From: Hypericum androsaemum
Taxonomy: Eukaryota; Streptophyta; Magnoliopsida; Malpighiales; Hypericaceae
DNA: 64,000 bases
Direction: 5' to 3'
NCBI GenBank assembly: GCA_963995505.1
Contig: OZ023181.1
Location: forward strand, 2,827,487 to 2,891,486
Shown piece after piece: positions 35,763 to 48,200 of the stretch. Each line of letters begins with the position of its first letter. Positions within the stretch are counted from its first letter, which is position 1. A model generated the notes under the pieces. It had not been told where the DNA came from, searched no databases, and saw only the letters and a program-made list of their open reading frames with translations. The translations under genes and the position numbers were made by a program.

Positions 35763-36218
35763 ATGGACTTCAGCCCGTCGCTCATCGCCATGGTTGTCGT
35801 TGTGGCGGCGACCTTCCTACTGGTCACCTACTCCCGCCACCTCATTCTCCCCATCCGTCGGTTCTGCCGGTGGTGGCGCCGACGCCGGAGCCATAGGTTC
35901 CAGCTGTCGTCCTACTCCACAATGTTCTCAAAACATGGACTCGTCTCCCCTCCCATTCGATTATTCCTCTCCCGACGGGGCTGCTGGCTTCCACGTGTAC
36001 TCTACGAACTCGATGACTCTGTCATCAAGATAATCCCTCTCTCTCTCAATAATTCACTGTCGAACAGCGCTATTCTGCAAGACTGCGCCATGTTCTTGCT
36101 GGAGTTCGAAGAAAATGACTACGTAAGAATTCTTTCAACCTGCTCCCACCCCTTCCATGTGGGCTGCATCGACATCTGGCTCCAATCCCATGCCAATTGT
36201 CCCCTCTTCCGCGCCTGA
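35763..36218 (+). pseudogene. RING-H2 finger (ATL-type E3 ligase) pseudogene
   Basis: The reading frame from 35763 gives a hydrophobic N-terminal segment (LIAMVVVVAATFLLVTY), then a basic stretch and a GLVSPPIRLF region, then a RING-H2 core from about residue 107. That is the usual ATL layout of ubiquitin ligases: transmembrane segment, conserved GLD/I motif, RING-H2. The core reads CAMFLLEFEENDYVRI, then CSHPFHVGCIDIWLQ, then CPLFRA. The second Cys of the first CX2C pair and the last Cys of CPxC are both Phe, so two zinc ligands are missing. A frame change is also likely near 35940-36010, because the +1 frame there (SSPDGAAGFHVYS) fits the region between the GLD motif and the RING better. 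It ends soon after the RING, shorter than typical ATLs. Probably non-functional. Confidence 0.75.
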
Positions 36219-38228
36219 ATATTCCTCCCCTTTCTTCCCCGTCATGTTCGTCAGGATTCTCCCATCCCTCGACAACGCCGTTCTTATTTTTCTCCTCGAA
36301 TAGGCCAACAGTATCACGATTTAACTGAAAAAATAGTTTTGACACTTCCATGGTGTGATACCAAACTACCTAAAAAGAAGATTTCTTTTATTATAGTGAG
36401 ATAGTCATAAATTCTCAGGTGACCAAGTAAAGACACACCAGTAAAACAAAAGAACGGGTTGCAACCCTCGTAGAAGAAGGCCTGCAGGTTGAGACTAGTA
36501 ATGTTGATGTTAGTCATACCCTACTCTAGAACCAGTGTGGGTATTTCTGCCATCCCTATTTTACTATTTTTTTTGTTGTAAATTATTTTACTATTAGTAG
36601 AACGGAATAGGGTTCCCATTCTTTTTTAACCAAAAATAAAAATAGGGTTCCTGAAGGCGAGGTGGGTCGTTCGATGATCGGTGCTTCCCATTTCCTCCAT
36701 ATCAAAACAGGGTTCACTCTCTCTTCTTCGCTCGCCTAAAAGGTCTCCCAAAAAGGCTAAGGGTTTCTTTTCGGTCAAAAGAAGTAGCCAAAACAAAGGG
36801 TTTATGTTGTTGAGCCCTATAAAGTTTTAGGGAAAAGTACACTAAATATCCCATTGTTTGACCAATTCTGTGTTTATGCCATATATTTTAAAATTTCTGA
36901 TTTGGTCCATGTGGTTTTTTTTCTATGGACATGTCTCAATCTTGGTCAGCAGGGGCAACTGTCCAGCCATTTGGCCATCCACATACCCAAAATGATGTTG
37001 TTTGGCATCCTGCGTAGACATTTCGTTGTTTAAGCCATCGTTCACGTGACGTGTAGTAAATTACCAAATTGATCCCAAAACATGAAAATCAAACTTCTCA
37101 TCTACGTCTCCTTCAACCTCTCTCAAGTCTCAAGAACTAAACATAAGAACATATCAAACCTGGTTGTTGTTTGCGTTTCAAAGTTCTTTTCCTCTTTAGA
37201 AAACCAACAAAGTTCCAAGCTTTACCCTCACCCAAGAACCCACTAAAAGAACATATTTAAGTTCCAATTCTGACTAAACAATACCTACGCTGGTCGCCGG
37301 CGTCGGGAGGAGATGAATCGCGTTGGGAAAAAAATAGTGTTCTCTCTTCTCTGTTTTTCAATTCTTGCGTCGGTGAGAGAGAAAAAGTTGTCTTTTGGGG
37401 GAGAAAAAAAATTAGGTTCTCTAACGGTAGTTTTAAAATTTCTACATGACATATCAAACTACCTAAAAAATATATATCTTTTATTATAGTAAGATAAACA
37501 AATAAACCATATTTAAATTAGCAACATATTTAAATTAGTAACGTACTAATCTCAACCGTACTAACAATGCAATTCGCCGGATTCTATCCAACTGACGTTT
37601 ACTTGGTGATCATCATTGTACCAACAGTAATAACTAAAACGAAAACAATAATAATTCCTATTAGATTTACCCTGTTTGGCTGCCGGAAGTCAACCCACTA
37701 CGTACAAAGCAACAAACGTAAAAAAAGATTAAAATGAAAAGTCTAAAAAAAATAACTAAAGAGGGGTTAATGAATCCACAAATACATAGATTAATTAATA
37801 AGAACGTTGTTCAAATTTAATAAGTTCGAATTATTAAAAATGCAGTAATGTAAGGTGAGATTATTTTGGGGTTAATACCCTTGTAATTGTTACTCCCTTT
37901 TTGATAATAAAGTTATTTATAAAAAAAATATAACAATGTTAAATACTTATTAAAAAAATTTATTATTTAAAAAAATCTTACTTTAGATTATTCGATTTAT
38001 TGAATATAATAATGAAGAAGGCTAAATGACCGTTTCCCTCTAGTATCATTACGCAGCCGCAGGAAACCAGTGACTATCAAACTGTGTGTGTGAATTAAAT
38101 CACAACCGACCAAATAAACAAATCAAGAAATAAATTCCATGGTCAAACTCTCGCCAAACATCGCTTTACGTTTTATTTCTCTCTTTTCTCCACTTTGCCA
38201 GCCCCATCAAAATTTTCCCCAATTCCTC
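36219..38228. other. spacer upstream of the phospholipase gene
   Basis: No gene is supported. A 45-bp phrase with CAAACTACCTAAAAA and CTTTTATTATAGT occurs at about 36360-36402 and again at 37451-37490, hinting at an eroded repeat. A GGGAAAAGTACACTAAATATCCC string at 36831 resembles MULE termini but has no partner. Confidence 0.4.
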
Positions 38229-38236
38229 TATATATA
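38229..38236 (+). promoter_or_regulatory. probable TATA box of the phospholipase gene
   Basis: TATATATA is followed by CCCACACAACAC and lies about 125 bases upstream of the ATG at 38359, so the leader would be about 95 bases. It sits in a pyrimidine-rich context typical of plant core promoters. Confidence 0.6.
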
Positions 38237-38358
38237 CCCACACAACACTTGCTCCTACTTTCTCCAATCCAAAATATTCCCCCATCCACATATTCTCAAA
38301 ACTATATAGTATATGTTCTTGTCACACATAAATACACCTTGATTAGCTATTTTCTCCA

Positions 38359-39759
38359 ATGGCTGCCAGGGCAATTTTGAACCCAATAATCTCTTGCATG
38401 AACCAAAAAAGAAGCAACTCATCAGGGGACATGTTCCCTCCTAGGTGCCAATACTCCTTAGGACATGTTTGTTTACCCATGAAAAAACCTGAAACCAATT
38501 CCTCTTCATCCTCCTCTATTCCTTGTATTAAACCATTAAAGCTCATCAATTCTCCCTCTCCTATGTCACCCTCCAAACAATCCCTTAGTGAGCTATGGAG
38601 GGAGGTTCAGGGATGCAACAACTGGGAAGACCTAGTTGAGCCCTTGCACCCCCTCCTTAGGCAGGAGATTGTCCGGTACGGAGAGTTCGTTGCCGCCTCT
38701 TACAAGGCCTTCGACTTCGATCCGAGCTCGAAACGGTACCTCTCGTGCAAGTACGGGAAGAGGACCATGTTCCAAGAGGTTGGCCTCGAGGGCTGCGGCT
38801 ACGAGGTCACGAAGTACATCTACGCGACCCCGGATGTTAACCTAACCATCCCGATCCAAGCGAATTGTGGGCGGTGGGTCGGGTACGTGGGGGTTGCTTC
38901 AGATGAGGAGACGGTAAGGAGGCTCGGGAGACGAGACATCCTTGTCGCATTCCGCGGGACAGCGACTAATCCAGAGTGGATAGCCAATTTGATGTCCAGC
39001 CTCACACCCGCGAGGCTGGACCCTAGCGATCCGAGGGAGGAAGTGAAGGTGGAATCAGGGTTTTTGAGCCTTTACACATCTGACGAGATCAGTGCTCACA
39101 AATTCGGACTCGTGAGCTGCCGGGAACAGCTCCTCTCGGAGGTTTCTAGGTTGCTAAAGAAGTACAAAGGCGAGGAGATCAGCATCTCCCTGGCAGGTCA
39201 CAGCATGGGAAGCTCATTAGCTGTTCTCCTCGCTTATGACATCTCCGAGCTCGGCCTGAACAAGGCCGGTCCGGGGCGGTATGTCCCCATCACGGTGTAC
39301 TCCTTCGGAGGGCCTAGAGTTGGGAACTTGGGGTTCAAGGAGAGGTGCGAGGAGCTAGGGGTCAAAGTGCTCAGGATTGTTAATGTCAATGATCCGATCA
39401 CGAAGCTTCCAGGGGTCTTCCTCAACGAGGGCAGCGTAAAATCGGAGCTCTCCTGGAATAATTGGAGCTTCTCTTGCTACGCTCACGTTGGAGTTGAGCT
39501 GGTGCTCGACTTCTTCAACGTGCAAAACCCTTCTTGTGTTCATGACCTGGACGCGTACATCGGCCTACTGAGAAACCCTAGAAAGGCGGTGGAGAAGCTC
39601 GAAAATGGCAAGCAAATCGATCTTCTTCTCGAAAGAGCCAAAGGGTTTCTTCTGAATAGAGTAGGAGGAGGAGCCAAAGGGTCCCAAAGAGTGGAGTACT
39701 TGCTAAGTTTTCATATGCTAGGGTTGATGAATTTGTTGGCCTTGTATATGATATTGTAG
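38359..39759 (+). CDS. phospholipase A1-I, DONGLE/PLA1-Ialpha type, plastid-targeted
   Basis: Intronless, 466 residues, full length for the family. These class 3 lipases cut the sn-1 acyl chain of galactolipids and phospholipids; relatives (DAD1, DONGLE) release linolenate for jasmonate synthesis. Residues 1-70 are Ser/Pro-rich with few acidic residues, fitting a plastid transit peptide. The body starts at [20 protein letters not shown] (80-99), followed by [16 protein letters not shown]. The lipase core has [18 protein letters not shown] (193-210), the nucleophile elbow GHSMG with Ser282, Asp345 in [11 protein letters not shown], and the probable catalytic His395 in [22 protein letters not shown] and [13 protein letters not shown] are typical of the Ialpha branch. 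GHSMG instead of GHSLG is normal for this branch. The C-terminus ends in a hydrophobic stretch ([13 protein letters not shown]) that could touch a membrane. The start is the first ATG after the TATA box. Confidence 0.9.
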   Translation: MAARAILNPIISCMNQKRSNSSGDMFPPRCQYSLGHVCLPMKKPETNSSSSSSIPCIKPLKLINSPSPMSPSKQSLSELWREVQGCNNWEDLVEPLHPLLRQEIVRYGEFVAASYKAFDFDPSSKRYLSCKYGKRTMFQEVGLEGCGYEVTKYIYATPDVNLTIPIQANCGRWVGYVGVASDEETVRRLGRRDILVAFRGTATNPEWIANLMSSLTPARLDPSDPREEVKVESGFLSLYTSDEISAHKFGLVSCREQLLSEVSRLLKKYKGEEISISLAGHSMGSSLAVLLAYDISELGLNKAGPGRYVPITVYSFGGPRVGNLGFKERCEELGVKVLRIVNVNDPITKLPGVFLNEGSVKSELSWNNWSFSCYAHVGVELVLDFFNVQNPSCVHDLDAYIGLLRNPRKAVEKLENGKQIDLLLERAKGFLLNRVGGGAKGSQRVEYLLSFHMLGLMNLLALYMIL

Positions 39760-41879
39760 TTATAATTAAAATTGTTCAGTAATATATATACCTGGCTATG
39801 CACGACTGTATAATCCAAAGTTTAGCTAGGGCAGAACTTTTGTGATTAGGCTCAAGATTAACCTAACGTTATGGTTTTGGGCTTGTTATACAGTGGAAAC
39901 CGACGAACTATATTAATGTAAAATGAAGATTTTTCTTCTTTCTCAGGCATTCTCGTATAGGAAGTTGTTACACTTCTCCAACTCATCGTAAAACATACAT
40001 CCTTGATTTGAGCAGCTCTTTGTTGGTGCGTCTGTTTCGGATCTTGTAGCTGAGTTGTAGCCGCTTGCTGCGCCCAAGAAGGTCCCGAGAGGCCGTCTGT
40101 TTCAGGCGACACTGAGTAGATCGAGTAGCCGTGAAAGGAGGCTAGCGGAAAAAGTCATTGCTCTCATGACTTTTCCGCTACAGAGATTGAAAATTAAGTC
40201 ACCGAAGATCAAAAGTCAATCCAAGTCTGTGTTCGTTGTTAGGGGGTATGGAGGAGCTTGACGATGCCTGCACCGAAGAACTCGCTACGGAAGCTTGGCG
40301 TTTTGCAATCTCTATAAATTTGTCTTGGGAGGAGGATACCTCAAAAATTCTCCAAGATATTAAGAACACTACATCAGGGCCGAGCAAGTTTTGGTCTTTT
40401 GATTCTCCTTGATTTATGTTCGTTGCAAGGTTAGTCGTGATAGGTTTTGCCTATGCTTGGTGTTTGTTCTTGTCATTTCTTTAACTATATGGGTTTGTTT
40501 TGGGACACCTTTGATTTAGTTATACTTTTGGAGCCACCTAGGATGTTGTTCTCAAATAGTATTAATCAGATTAGTGCATCTGATTAATGTCTATCTGATA
40601 ACTTAGATGCAGTACGATTAGTATTTTTGATGTATTTTTTTTGGCGAACTCTTTTGAGGTGAATATAGATTTTACTTATTAAAAAAATGAAGTGGTGAAA
40701 GCTCTTCTATACATTTTTATCAAAATACACGGTAAAATGTAGAAACTATGGTGTGAAATAGAACATGAGCAAATGTAGAAACTATATGGTTCATCCTATA
40801 ATTAGAGATAAGTTGCTCCCTGTAAAGCTAAATTGGGGTGAACTGGACGGTGATGTTGCCCCTTTTTTTGTTCAACATATATGTTTAACAATGACAATTA
40901 GGAATTGCTTTAAAGATAGAATTATTCCGATTTCGCCCCACAGCTATAAAGAATAAAAAGTAAAAGGTTTGTCTTGTTAAAAAATTAAAAGGGTTGTCTC
41001 GGTAAACTCATATTTACCTACGAATTATTTACAAGAAAATCCTACAATTTCTTGTATACCATTTCGTGTATTTATGCGGGGTTGTACAAGAACAACAAAT
41101 CAATTTGTTTTAACAGAACATTACAATTTTTTATATCCAATTTAAGAAATCTGTTTCGTGGAATCAACACTAGTTGAACACAACGATCTACATTTCTGAA
41201 TGATAAAAAAGGATGAGTTTATAATACAAAATTTTTATTGTGCATGAATACAAACAAACGTTTTTGAAGTACGGGTTAATTTTTTGGTATAAGTAATTTT
41301 TTACATTCAATAAAAATTAACCTACTTTCGTTAATTCATCTCCACGTCTATTTTTATTAGGCTCAATAATCTTTGTTTGAAGTTCCAGTTAATTAGACAA
41401 GCGGCGACTGGTCAACATATTCAAAGTAAAAAAAAGAAGAGATTTTCTTATTCTCACTTCTGAAAAACGATTAATTTAAAAAAGCAAAGTAAAATCGAAT
41501 AAGAACTTCGTCGCTAACCCTAATCGGTGCCCCGTACGTACTGTGTACTACGGCAATTGCATACAACCTTTCGGTGACGAGGTCTAAGCTACGTCGTTTT
41601 CGTTAAGGTCGGTGTTGTCATTCAATCATCACAAGAGAGAGAGACGTGGAGTTACCCAATATTCCGACCAAGCTATTTACCTATTATGAAATAACGTGGG
41701 ACATATGTGTATTTTTTTTATTAATAAACTCTTTGTATTAATCACCAAGATAGTTACATATTTACAAATCACCAAAATAAATTAATTAGAATAATCGCAA
41801 AGCCATAATTCTAGTTAATTTGAACGCTGCAAATTTAAATACAAGATTAGATCTTGATCGAGCTTGAACAAATAAGCCA
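39760..41879. other. spacer downstream of the phospholipase gene
   Basis: It holds the phospholipase 3' UTR, then spacer. A short hairpin is listed separately at 40143-40180. No other gene recognised. Confidence 0.4.
40143..40180. repeat. short inverted repeat (hairpin)
   Basis: TAGCGGAAAAAGTCAT (40143-40158) is mirrored by ATGACTTTTCCGCTA (40166-40180) across a 7-base loop, with one extra A in the left arm. No poly-T tract or gene context gives it a function. Confidence 0.7.
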
Positions 41880-42290
41880 CTCTCATGTATGGAAGAGTAC
41901 ACGATTTATAACCTGATCCGCCGATGGTATATCTTCTTAAAAAATGGCCTTGTTTCGGATATGCCATAATCTCCAAGTGATTGCTCTAAAAAGAGCTTAA
42001 CCAATGTCTTTCGACATTCTTCATTCGATGAAACTGCACCAGTAGGCAAGAGCCCCAGCCAACGAATGCGGGGAGCACCAACTCATGCCTATTAACCTGG
42101 AAAAGTAATTCCAAATTTTTCTTGCGAATCTGTAGTGTAGCAAAATATGGGGGGTAGTTTCGTCTTCATTGCCACACAAAAAACAAAGACAATTCCACGC
42201 GTCAAGTACTCGACTTCAAATCAAATTATCTCTTGTTTGCAGCCGATCATAAATAGTGATCCAGAGAAAGCATTGAACCTTTAGGAGAAT
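41880..42290 (-). pseudogene. LINE reverse-transcriptase C-terminal (zf-RVT) remnant
   Basis: Reading the minus strand gives KVQCFLWITIYDRLQTRDNL, then an in-frame stop, then WNCLCFLCGNEDETTPHILL and HYRFARKIWNYF, followed after more stops by AITWRLWHIRNKAIF. This is the zinc-binding tail found after the reverse transcriptase of plant LINEs, with CxxC and the HLLLHC-like motif (here LLHY). No endonuclease or polymerase core is seen nearby, so it is a 5'-truncated, decayed copy. Confidence 0.75.
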
Positions 42291-44770
42291 TTTACATTTC
42301 CAGATCAGATGCTGCTCATTTAGTGAGTGTTGTCCTGTGAAGATCCCCGCATTAGCAGAGATGGAGGTGAAGCTGCATAGATGAACCTGGTTAAGCAGGT
42401 GAGAGACATATGTTTACTTTTTTTCTAATTGTGCACTGATCTCATAAAAATCAATATATTTTCTTTTGATATAATGAAGAGGTCCATAGATATACGCTAA
42501 ATATAAATAACCAACGACCTAGGGATTCCCAAAAAAGGTGGTATCAAACATCTTTTGATTAATGTGACCCAAAGTTGGTTCTTCGAGCTAGTTACTATGA
42601 AACTACTATTATCCACTTATGAAAGCACAAACGAGCTTAGAGAAAAGTTATGTGTCATAGACATGATCATTGATAGAAGTTTGGGTTGACAAAACATTAA
42701 CAATGGTTATAAATTTGTCACTATAAATGCACTTTTTTTTACGAATCAGAGCGACGAATGATTGAATTTTAGTAGATCACAGCAGTAAGATTATCTTTCC
42801 ACTTACAATATTTAGATTGTCTGCAAAGTATTCTATTCACCACCTGATGATAATTGTAATTTATGGTCGCCACACTTGAACACTCTTTTTTCTTGTCGTA
42901 ATTTTTTTTACTAAATTTTAATACGACAAGATTTTAACAAGCCATGTGTCTATAACCTCGTAGTCATTTTGCGATTGGGGGTTTTTTTTTTGCTACACGT
43001 CTGTGGGTTTTGCTTGAGTTTTTCCGGAGTCTTTTCAGTTGCTTCATGTGCAACTACTGTTAGCTTCCCCAGCGACTTTGTATCTATGGCATTTTTCAAT
43101 ATCTCGAAAAAAAATTACAGTAAAAAAATAATATTCTATTTGAAAAACTTATGTCCCAAAAAATTACAAGGTAGTTGGTTAAAAACGTCAAATCACATAA
43201 TACAAAAGTAAACTTTTAATGAAGTTTATATGAAAAACAAAGTTCATTGAAGATTATTGATCCTATTGGAAAGTTTTAAAAGAGGGTGACGAGGATAATT
43301 GTAACAATGGTAGAAAAATGTATACGATTAAATGAGTTTTTATCAATATGAGTCAACGACTTCTTTTCTGGGTTGACAATATCAGATGTGGATGGAGCAA
43401 GTTTAGTTCAGCGCCCTAGATAAAATACTTTAAGACATATACTCCTGTGCACACGTGTGCCAGCCCTGGCCAGATTTAATATATACTTCTTGATCTTATT
43501 TTTGTTTTATTTTATAAATTTGATCCATATCATATATACCAGGTGTAACCTTTGCTTTTGGATGACTGGATTTTATTTGTTTATTCAAAAAATGTCATGC
43601 ATAATTTATAATATACTTTTTATACCAATTTCTTTTGGTTTGAGTTTTTTTATAAGTGGGTAATTGTTAATATCTTAATCTAACTGCATTTTACAATATT
43701 GAAAAAAATTATAGATTATGCATTTAGGTAAAATAAATGATGGTTCTCCCTTTTTTGATAAGTAAATTTGCTTTATTAAATATAAAATACTTCATAAAAT
43801 ATTTACTACAACGGGACCAAAAAAGGAACCCTCCCTGAAACTTCTCCCCTTAAAAAAAAGTAAATGCAGGTCTTTAACATTAACCTATCAAAATACAGAA
43901 TCTTTTGCAGTGTTGCGAGGTTTGGTTAGTTTCTTGGGAAGGTTTTAGTCCAAGTTTACTTACTTTTTGGTTACTAAATTTTTTCTATATTGCCAAAAAA
44001 GTTTACAGTATCTCCACAAATTGTCTTCAAATTTTTGAGTTACGTTCAACAGTAATGAAGCGGTAAATTTAATTAATATTAATGTTATGTATATGTACTT
44101 ATATAACAAGGGTGGAATTCTCCCATATTAGTTATAGGGTTACATCTATGAGCCTCGTTAAAAATTTGACGCGTTAAAATTCCTGGGGAAAAAATTGCAA
44201 CAGGAAAGATTGCCTGAGATTACTTCTAAAACCAATTCCAACTCCTTCACCCTTGTCCTTGGAGATTATATTGTAATTTGCCGGAGTGACAGTAAGTACT
44301 TACCGTATTAAACAAATGAGTAACACGAGTTAGAGTTATTATTTGGAGAAGTTTTTTAGTTCGAATCTTTGTGAATGTAAGAATGTGTTGGGAGAGATTT
44401 GACACTATTTAAATATTCTATTCAGTTCGAATTAAAATTAATGAACATATTAAATATCTAAATATCACATGAGTGGAGTAGGTAATTATTTATTTTGCTT
44501 GCTTGGATTTTTTTTTTTACATTCTCTTCATTTTAGTAATCAGGATTGACCTTTGACATCAAAGCCACATGCATAAGTACTAAAAATCAATAATATACAC
44601 ACATAAATATAGTTCGGTCTGGTGCTCATTTCCACCTGCATGTATTAGTATCTTGGTTTAATTACGTTATAGTCTCGTATCTCTCCTTGGAGCTGCTTTC
44701 TGCTTGAATTGAATTATTATTTTTTTAAAAAAAAAGAGGGAAGCAGTGACGATATATTATTTGCAAAATC
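42291..44770. other. AT-rich spacer
   Basis: Nothing beyond short chance frames is seen. Confidence 0.4.
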
Positions 44771-45239
44771 AAGGTTGATTTTTTTTTTTGGTTTCTGTTG
44801 GAAAATCCGATGGCATTTTTTTTAGAAATAAATTTTTATTGATAATATTTGGCCAAAGAAAACTTTGTAATCTGGTAGCCGTCGGACCTATCAAAACTCT
44901 GATACAACAAAATTCAGTTAGAAAAAAACTAAAAAAAAAATATATATCATCGGTAGTAACATTAATGCAAAATTCTTTTTCGACCTCATGATATGTCTGC
45001 ACAAAGGTTGATTTTTTTTTTTGGTTTCTGTTGGAAAATCCGATGGCATTTTTTTTAGAAATAAATTTTTATTGATAATATTTGGCCAAAGAAAACTTTG
45101 TAATCTGGTAGCCGTCGGACCTATCAAAACTCTGATACAACAAAATTCAGTTAGAAAAAAACTACAAAAAAAAAAAATATCATCGGTAGTAACATTAATG
45201 CAAAATTCTTTTTCGACCTCATGATATGTCTGCACAAAG
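44771..45239 (+). repeat. 233-bp tandem duplication
   Basis: Two adjacent copies start at 44771 and 45004 and end near 45003 and 45239. They agree almost base for base; the visible difference is in an A-rich run near 44930 against 45165. The near identity points to a recent duplication. The unit has no gene, and its flanks show no transposon termini. Confidence 0.92.
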
Positions 45240-48200
45240 AACAAATCTTTGTTACTCGATCATAAATTTTTGAACTATAAAATGTCAGTGTACAAATACA
45301 CAGAAATACTACGTGGCTACAGCCTTACATCCACATTGAACCAATCATCAACAAATTGTTGGTTCCTAAAAAAACAACAAATTGTTGGGGGCCCTCCTCG
45401 CCAGCCACAATTTCAGGCTGACCCGCTCCACAAACTCCCAATTATTTGGAATTTCAGTTGAACAGAAAAAGACACAATAATTTTTTTTGCATCAAATCGG
45501 ATGCGACATAAATTGGAAGTCGATAATTAATTAAATATTTTTTAAACTTTTCACTGCCCCGAGCGTTTGTGGACTTTTAACTATATATTTTAATTTGAAC
45601 TGAAAATTTAGTTCTTCAATTAAATTATATACTCTAGTAATCAGCTGCTGTTCTAGGTTTCAACCAAAAAAGAAAGTTTTCGCTCTAGATAATATGGTAC
45701 CTTGAATTTGATACTATATTATTTAACTGCCGCGAAATCTTCTGCTTGAATTATAAATTTACACTTTGCAAGTTGCAAAGGTTCCATCTATTTTGAATCT
45801 AAATTAATTGATACTATTAAATATACGAATATCAAATAGAGTTAATTTTTAAATAAATTTTGATTGTCTACCGGACATATCTGAATCATTAATATAATAA
45901 ATTAGGAACAACACAGCTTTAATATCTTCGGAGTGATACAAGGATTCTTTTCCCACGGCTTCGTGTTTCGATGTGACACAAATTATGCAAACTTATGAGA
46001 CATGCATAAATTATTGATCAACATAAAATATAATATTGGACGAATATTCATTAAATAAAACTAGACATAAACTGTAAATACCAGAAATTGGCTAACAATT
46101 ATAGTGGCAAGTAACCGACCACAAAATAATGTCCATTAAAACAAAACACGTTAAAGTCAAATATCTTCAAATCCGTATCTCCGGCCGTTGCTGGCTGATA
46201 GATAGTGGTTGACCGAATTTCAGTGAAAACGAGAAGTCAATGGACATTTTTGTAGCCTGTAATGGAGAAGATGTCAAGAAAAGTGACACCTTGACCTGTT
46301 TTGAGATGGACCCTTTTAATAAATAAATTAAAAAATATGACAGATATTATTTATTATAATATAAAAATATTTAGTTTTATTTTTTTAAAAGCTCTAAATG
46401 ACAAGAATTGGTAGCAGTTATTAGAGTCTAGAAGATATATCGTTCAATTTAGTTAATATTTTTGGATAACAAATGTTCCAAATTACAGCTTTATTAAGTT
46501 GTCTCAGGACTCCGAATAACAGAAAATTGTATCGTTGTGCTGTTCGTCTATTCCAACGTCAAGGAGATGATCCTTCGTTGACTGAAACAATATTTTTAGA
46601 AATATCTTAAAATATCTAATAATTTTTAATTTTTAATTTTATTAAATTTTCTGTTGTGTGGTTAATCGTGACAAGACCATGGTGAGTTAGAAGGCATCAC
46701 CTCTCCGTGTATGTATTGTTCGTTTCTGTTCCAAAAATATAAGTCTATTAAGCTGTCCACGCATATCATAAATATATATATTCCAGAATGGATTATTCGC
46801 ACCCGGGGTCAAATTTAATTCATTATTGTAAGTGAATCAAAATTGATTTAAACATCATGTAAACACAAATTACACTGTTCATTTTGAGGCTTTCATGGAG
46901 AAAAATGAAAAAGTCATATAATTGACGATATGTCGAGAGATTCTTGGTCAATTTTTGCTTGAGAGTCTCCGAAATGTTCAAAAAATATTTTAGATGTGAT
47001 TTCGTGGGCACTGGAATCTCTCTATTACATGTCATAAGCTTCATTGTCAAACTGGTAGCAGCTAGATGTCACAATACAAGATTTAGTATTCCCAAATCTA
47101 TGACTTATTTCGTTGTTGCCCCTTTGAAAACAATGTTAATCATAGGGACGTTCCTTTCGAAAAAGAATCATACAATCTACGATCTTGAAATGTGTACACA
47201 TGGTAGTCACATTGTACCGAGTGATAAAATTCAAATTAATAAAAATGTAATAACACTTAAACTAGAGAAAGTGAACATTTTAAGTCTATTGTAAAACTAG
47301 GAAACGATAAGATTTTATTAGTAAATATTCTGAATCATATTTACGTGATAAAGGGTTGTCCTAAAAAAAATTCTGAGATATTTTGGCTTGAATTACCAAG
47401 TTCAATCTATGCTAAGTAACGATTAGTAGTTATGTCAAACCATCATGATATTAGTCCCCTTATTGTAAAGATAAGCTATGTCCAATTTATCTAATAAATG
47501 AGGGACTATTTTCCACACAAAAAATAAAATAAATTAGGGGCTATTTGTCTTCTTTATAGTTGCGATAAATCACACTAAAATATTCTATGAAATAAGACAT
47601 CCAAAATCGCCAAAAATGGAAACTGCATACAAGACATATAAGAATTGATAGAAATATATAGTTTAATTCACACGTATAATTCTTGTTGAGAAAATTTTTT
47701 CACCTTTTAATCTCTCATATAGTTTGAATCTAAACATAGCTAATCTTTATTAGTTTTTTTGGTTTATACCATTCGGTAACTGGCCCACGAGCAGATTAAT
47801 TCGGATTCGAATCGGGTAGGATCTTTGAGAGGTGGAAAAAAAATTTTAACAAATACTTAACACTGTAATATTTTTAAGAATTTGAACTCTAGGTCTGGTT
47901 AAGCAACTAATCTTTATTAGTTGGCTTTTGCTAGACTTGACCAAGTCAGGCTAAAAAATTAGTGTATTAACTGTTTAGATTTCTCCTGAATTGATCTTAC
48001 CACAAAACACATCAAGCTACTGTTTAAGTAGAGCTCGCCCACAATGTCCACACAATTATTTGTGTTGCGACAAGATGAAGCGACTAATGCATATATTATA
48101 TTCTATGTCTCCTTGATTATTTTGGCGACCATTAAATTAGTGATATTAATAACCACATGATTAATTTTTTTAATAGATCCCGTTATATTTGCTGATTCTA

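Noticed and set aside
36831..36853. String similar to a MULE terminus
   Set aside because: No inverted partner or 9-bp duplication could be found.
46944..47294. 116-codon plus-strand open frame
   Set aside because: No family match, AT-rich spacer codon pattern, and a competing minus-strand frame over the same bases.
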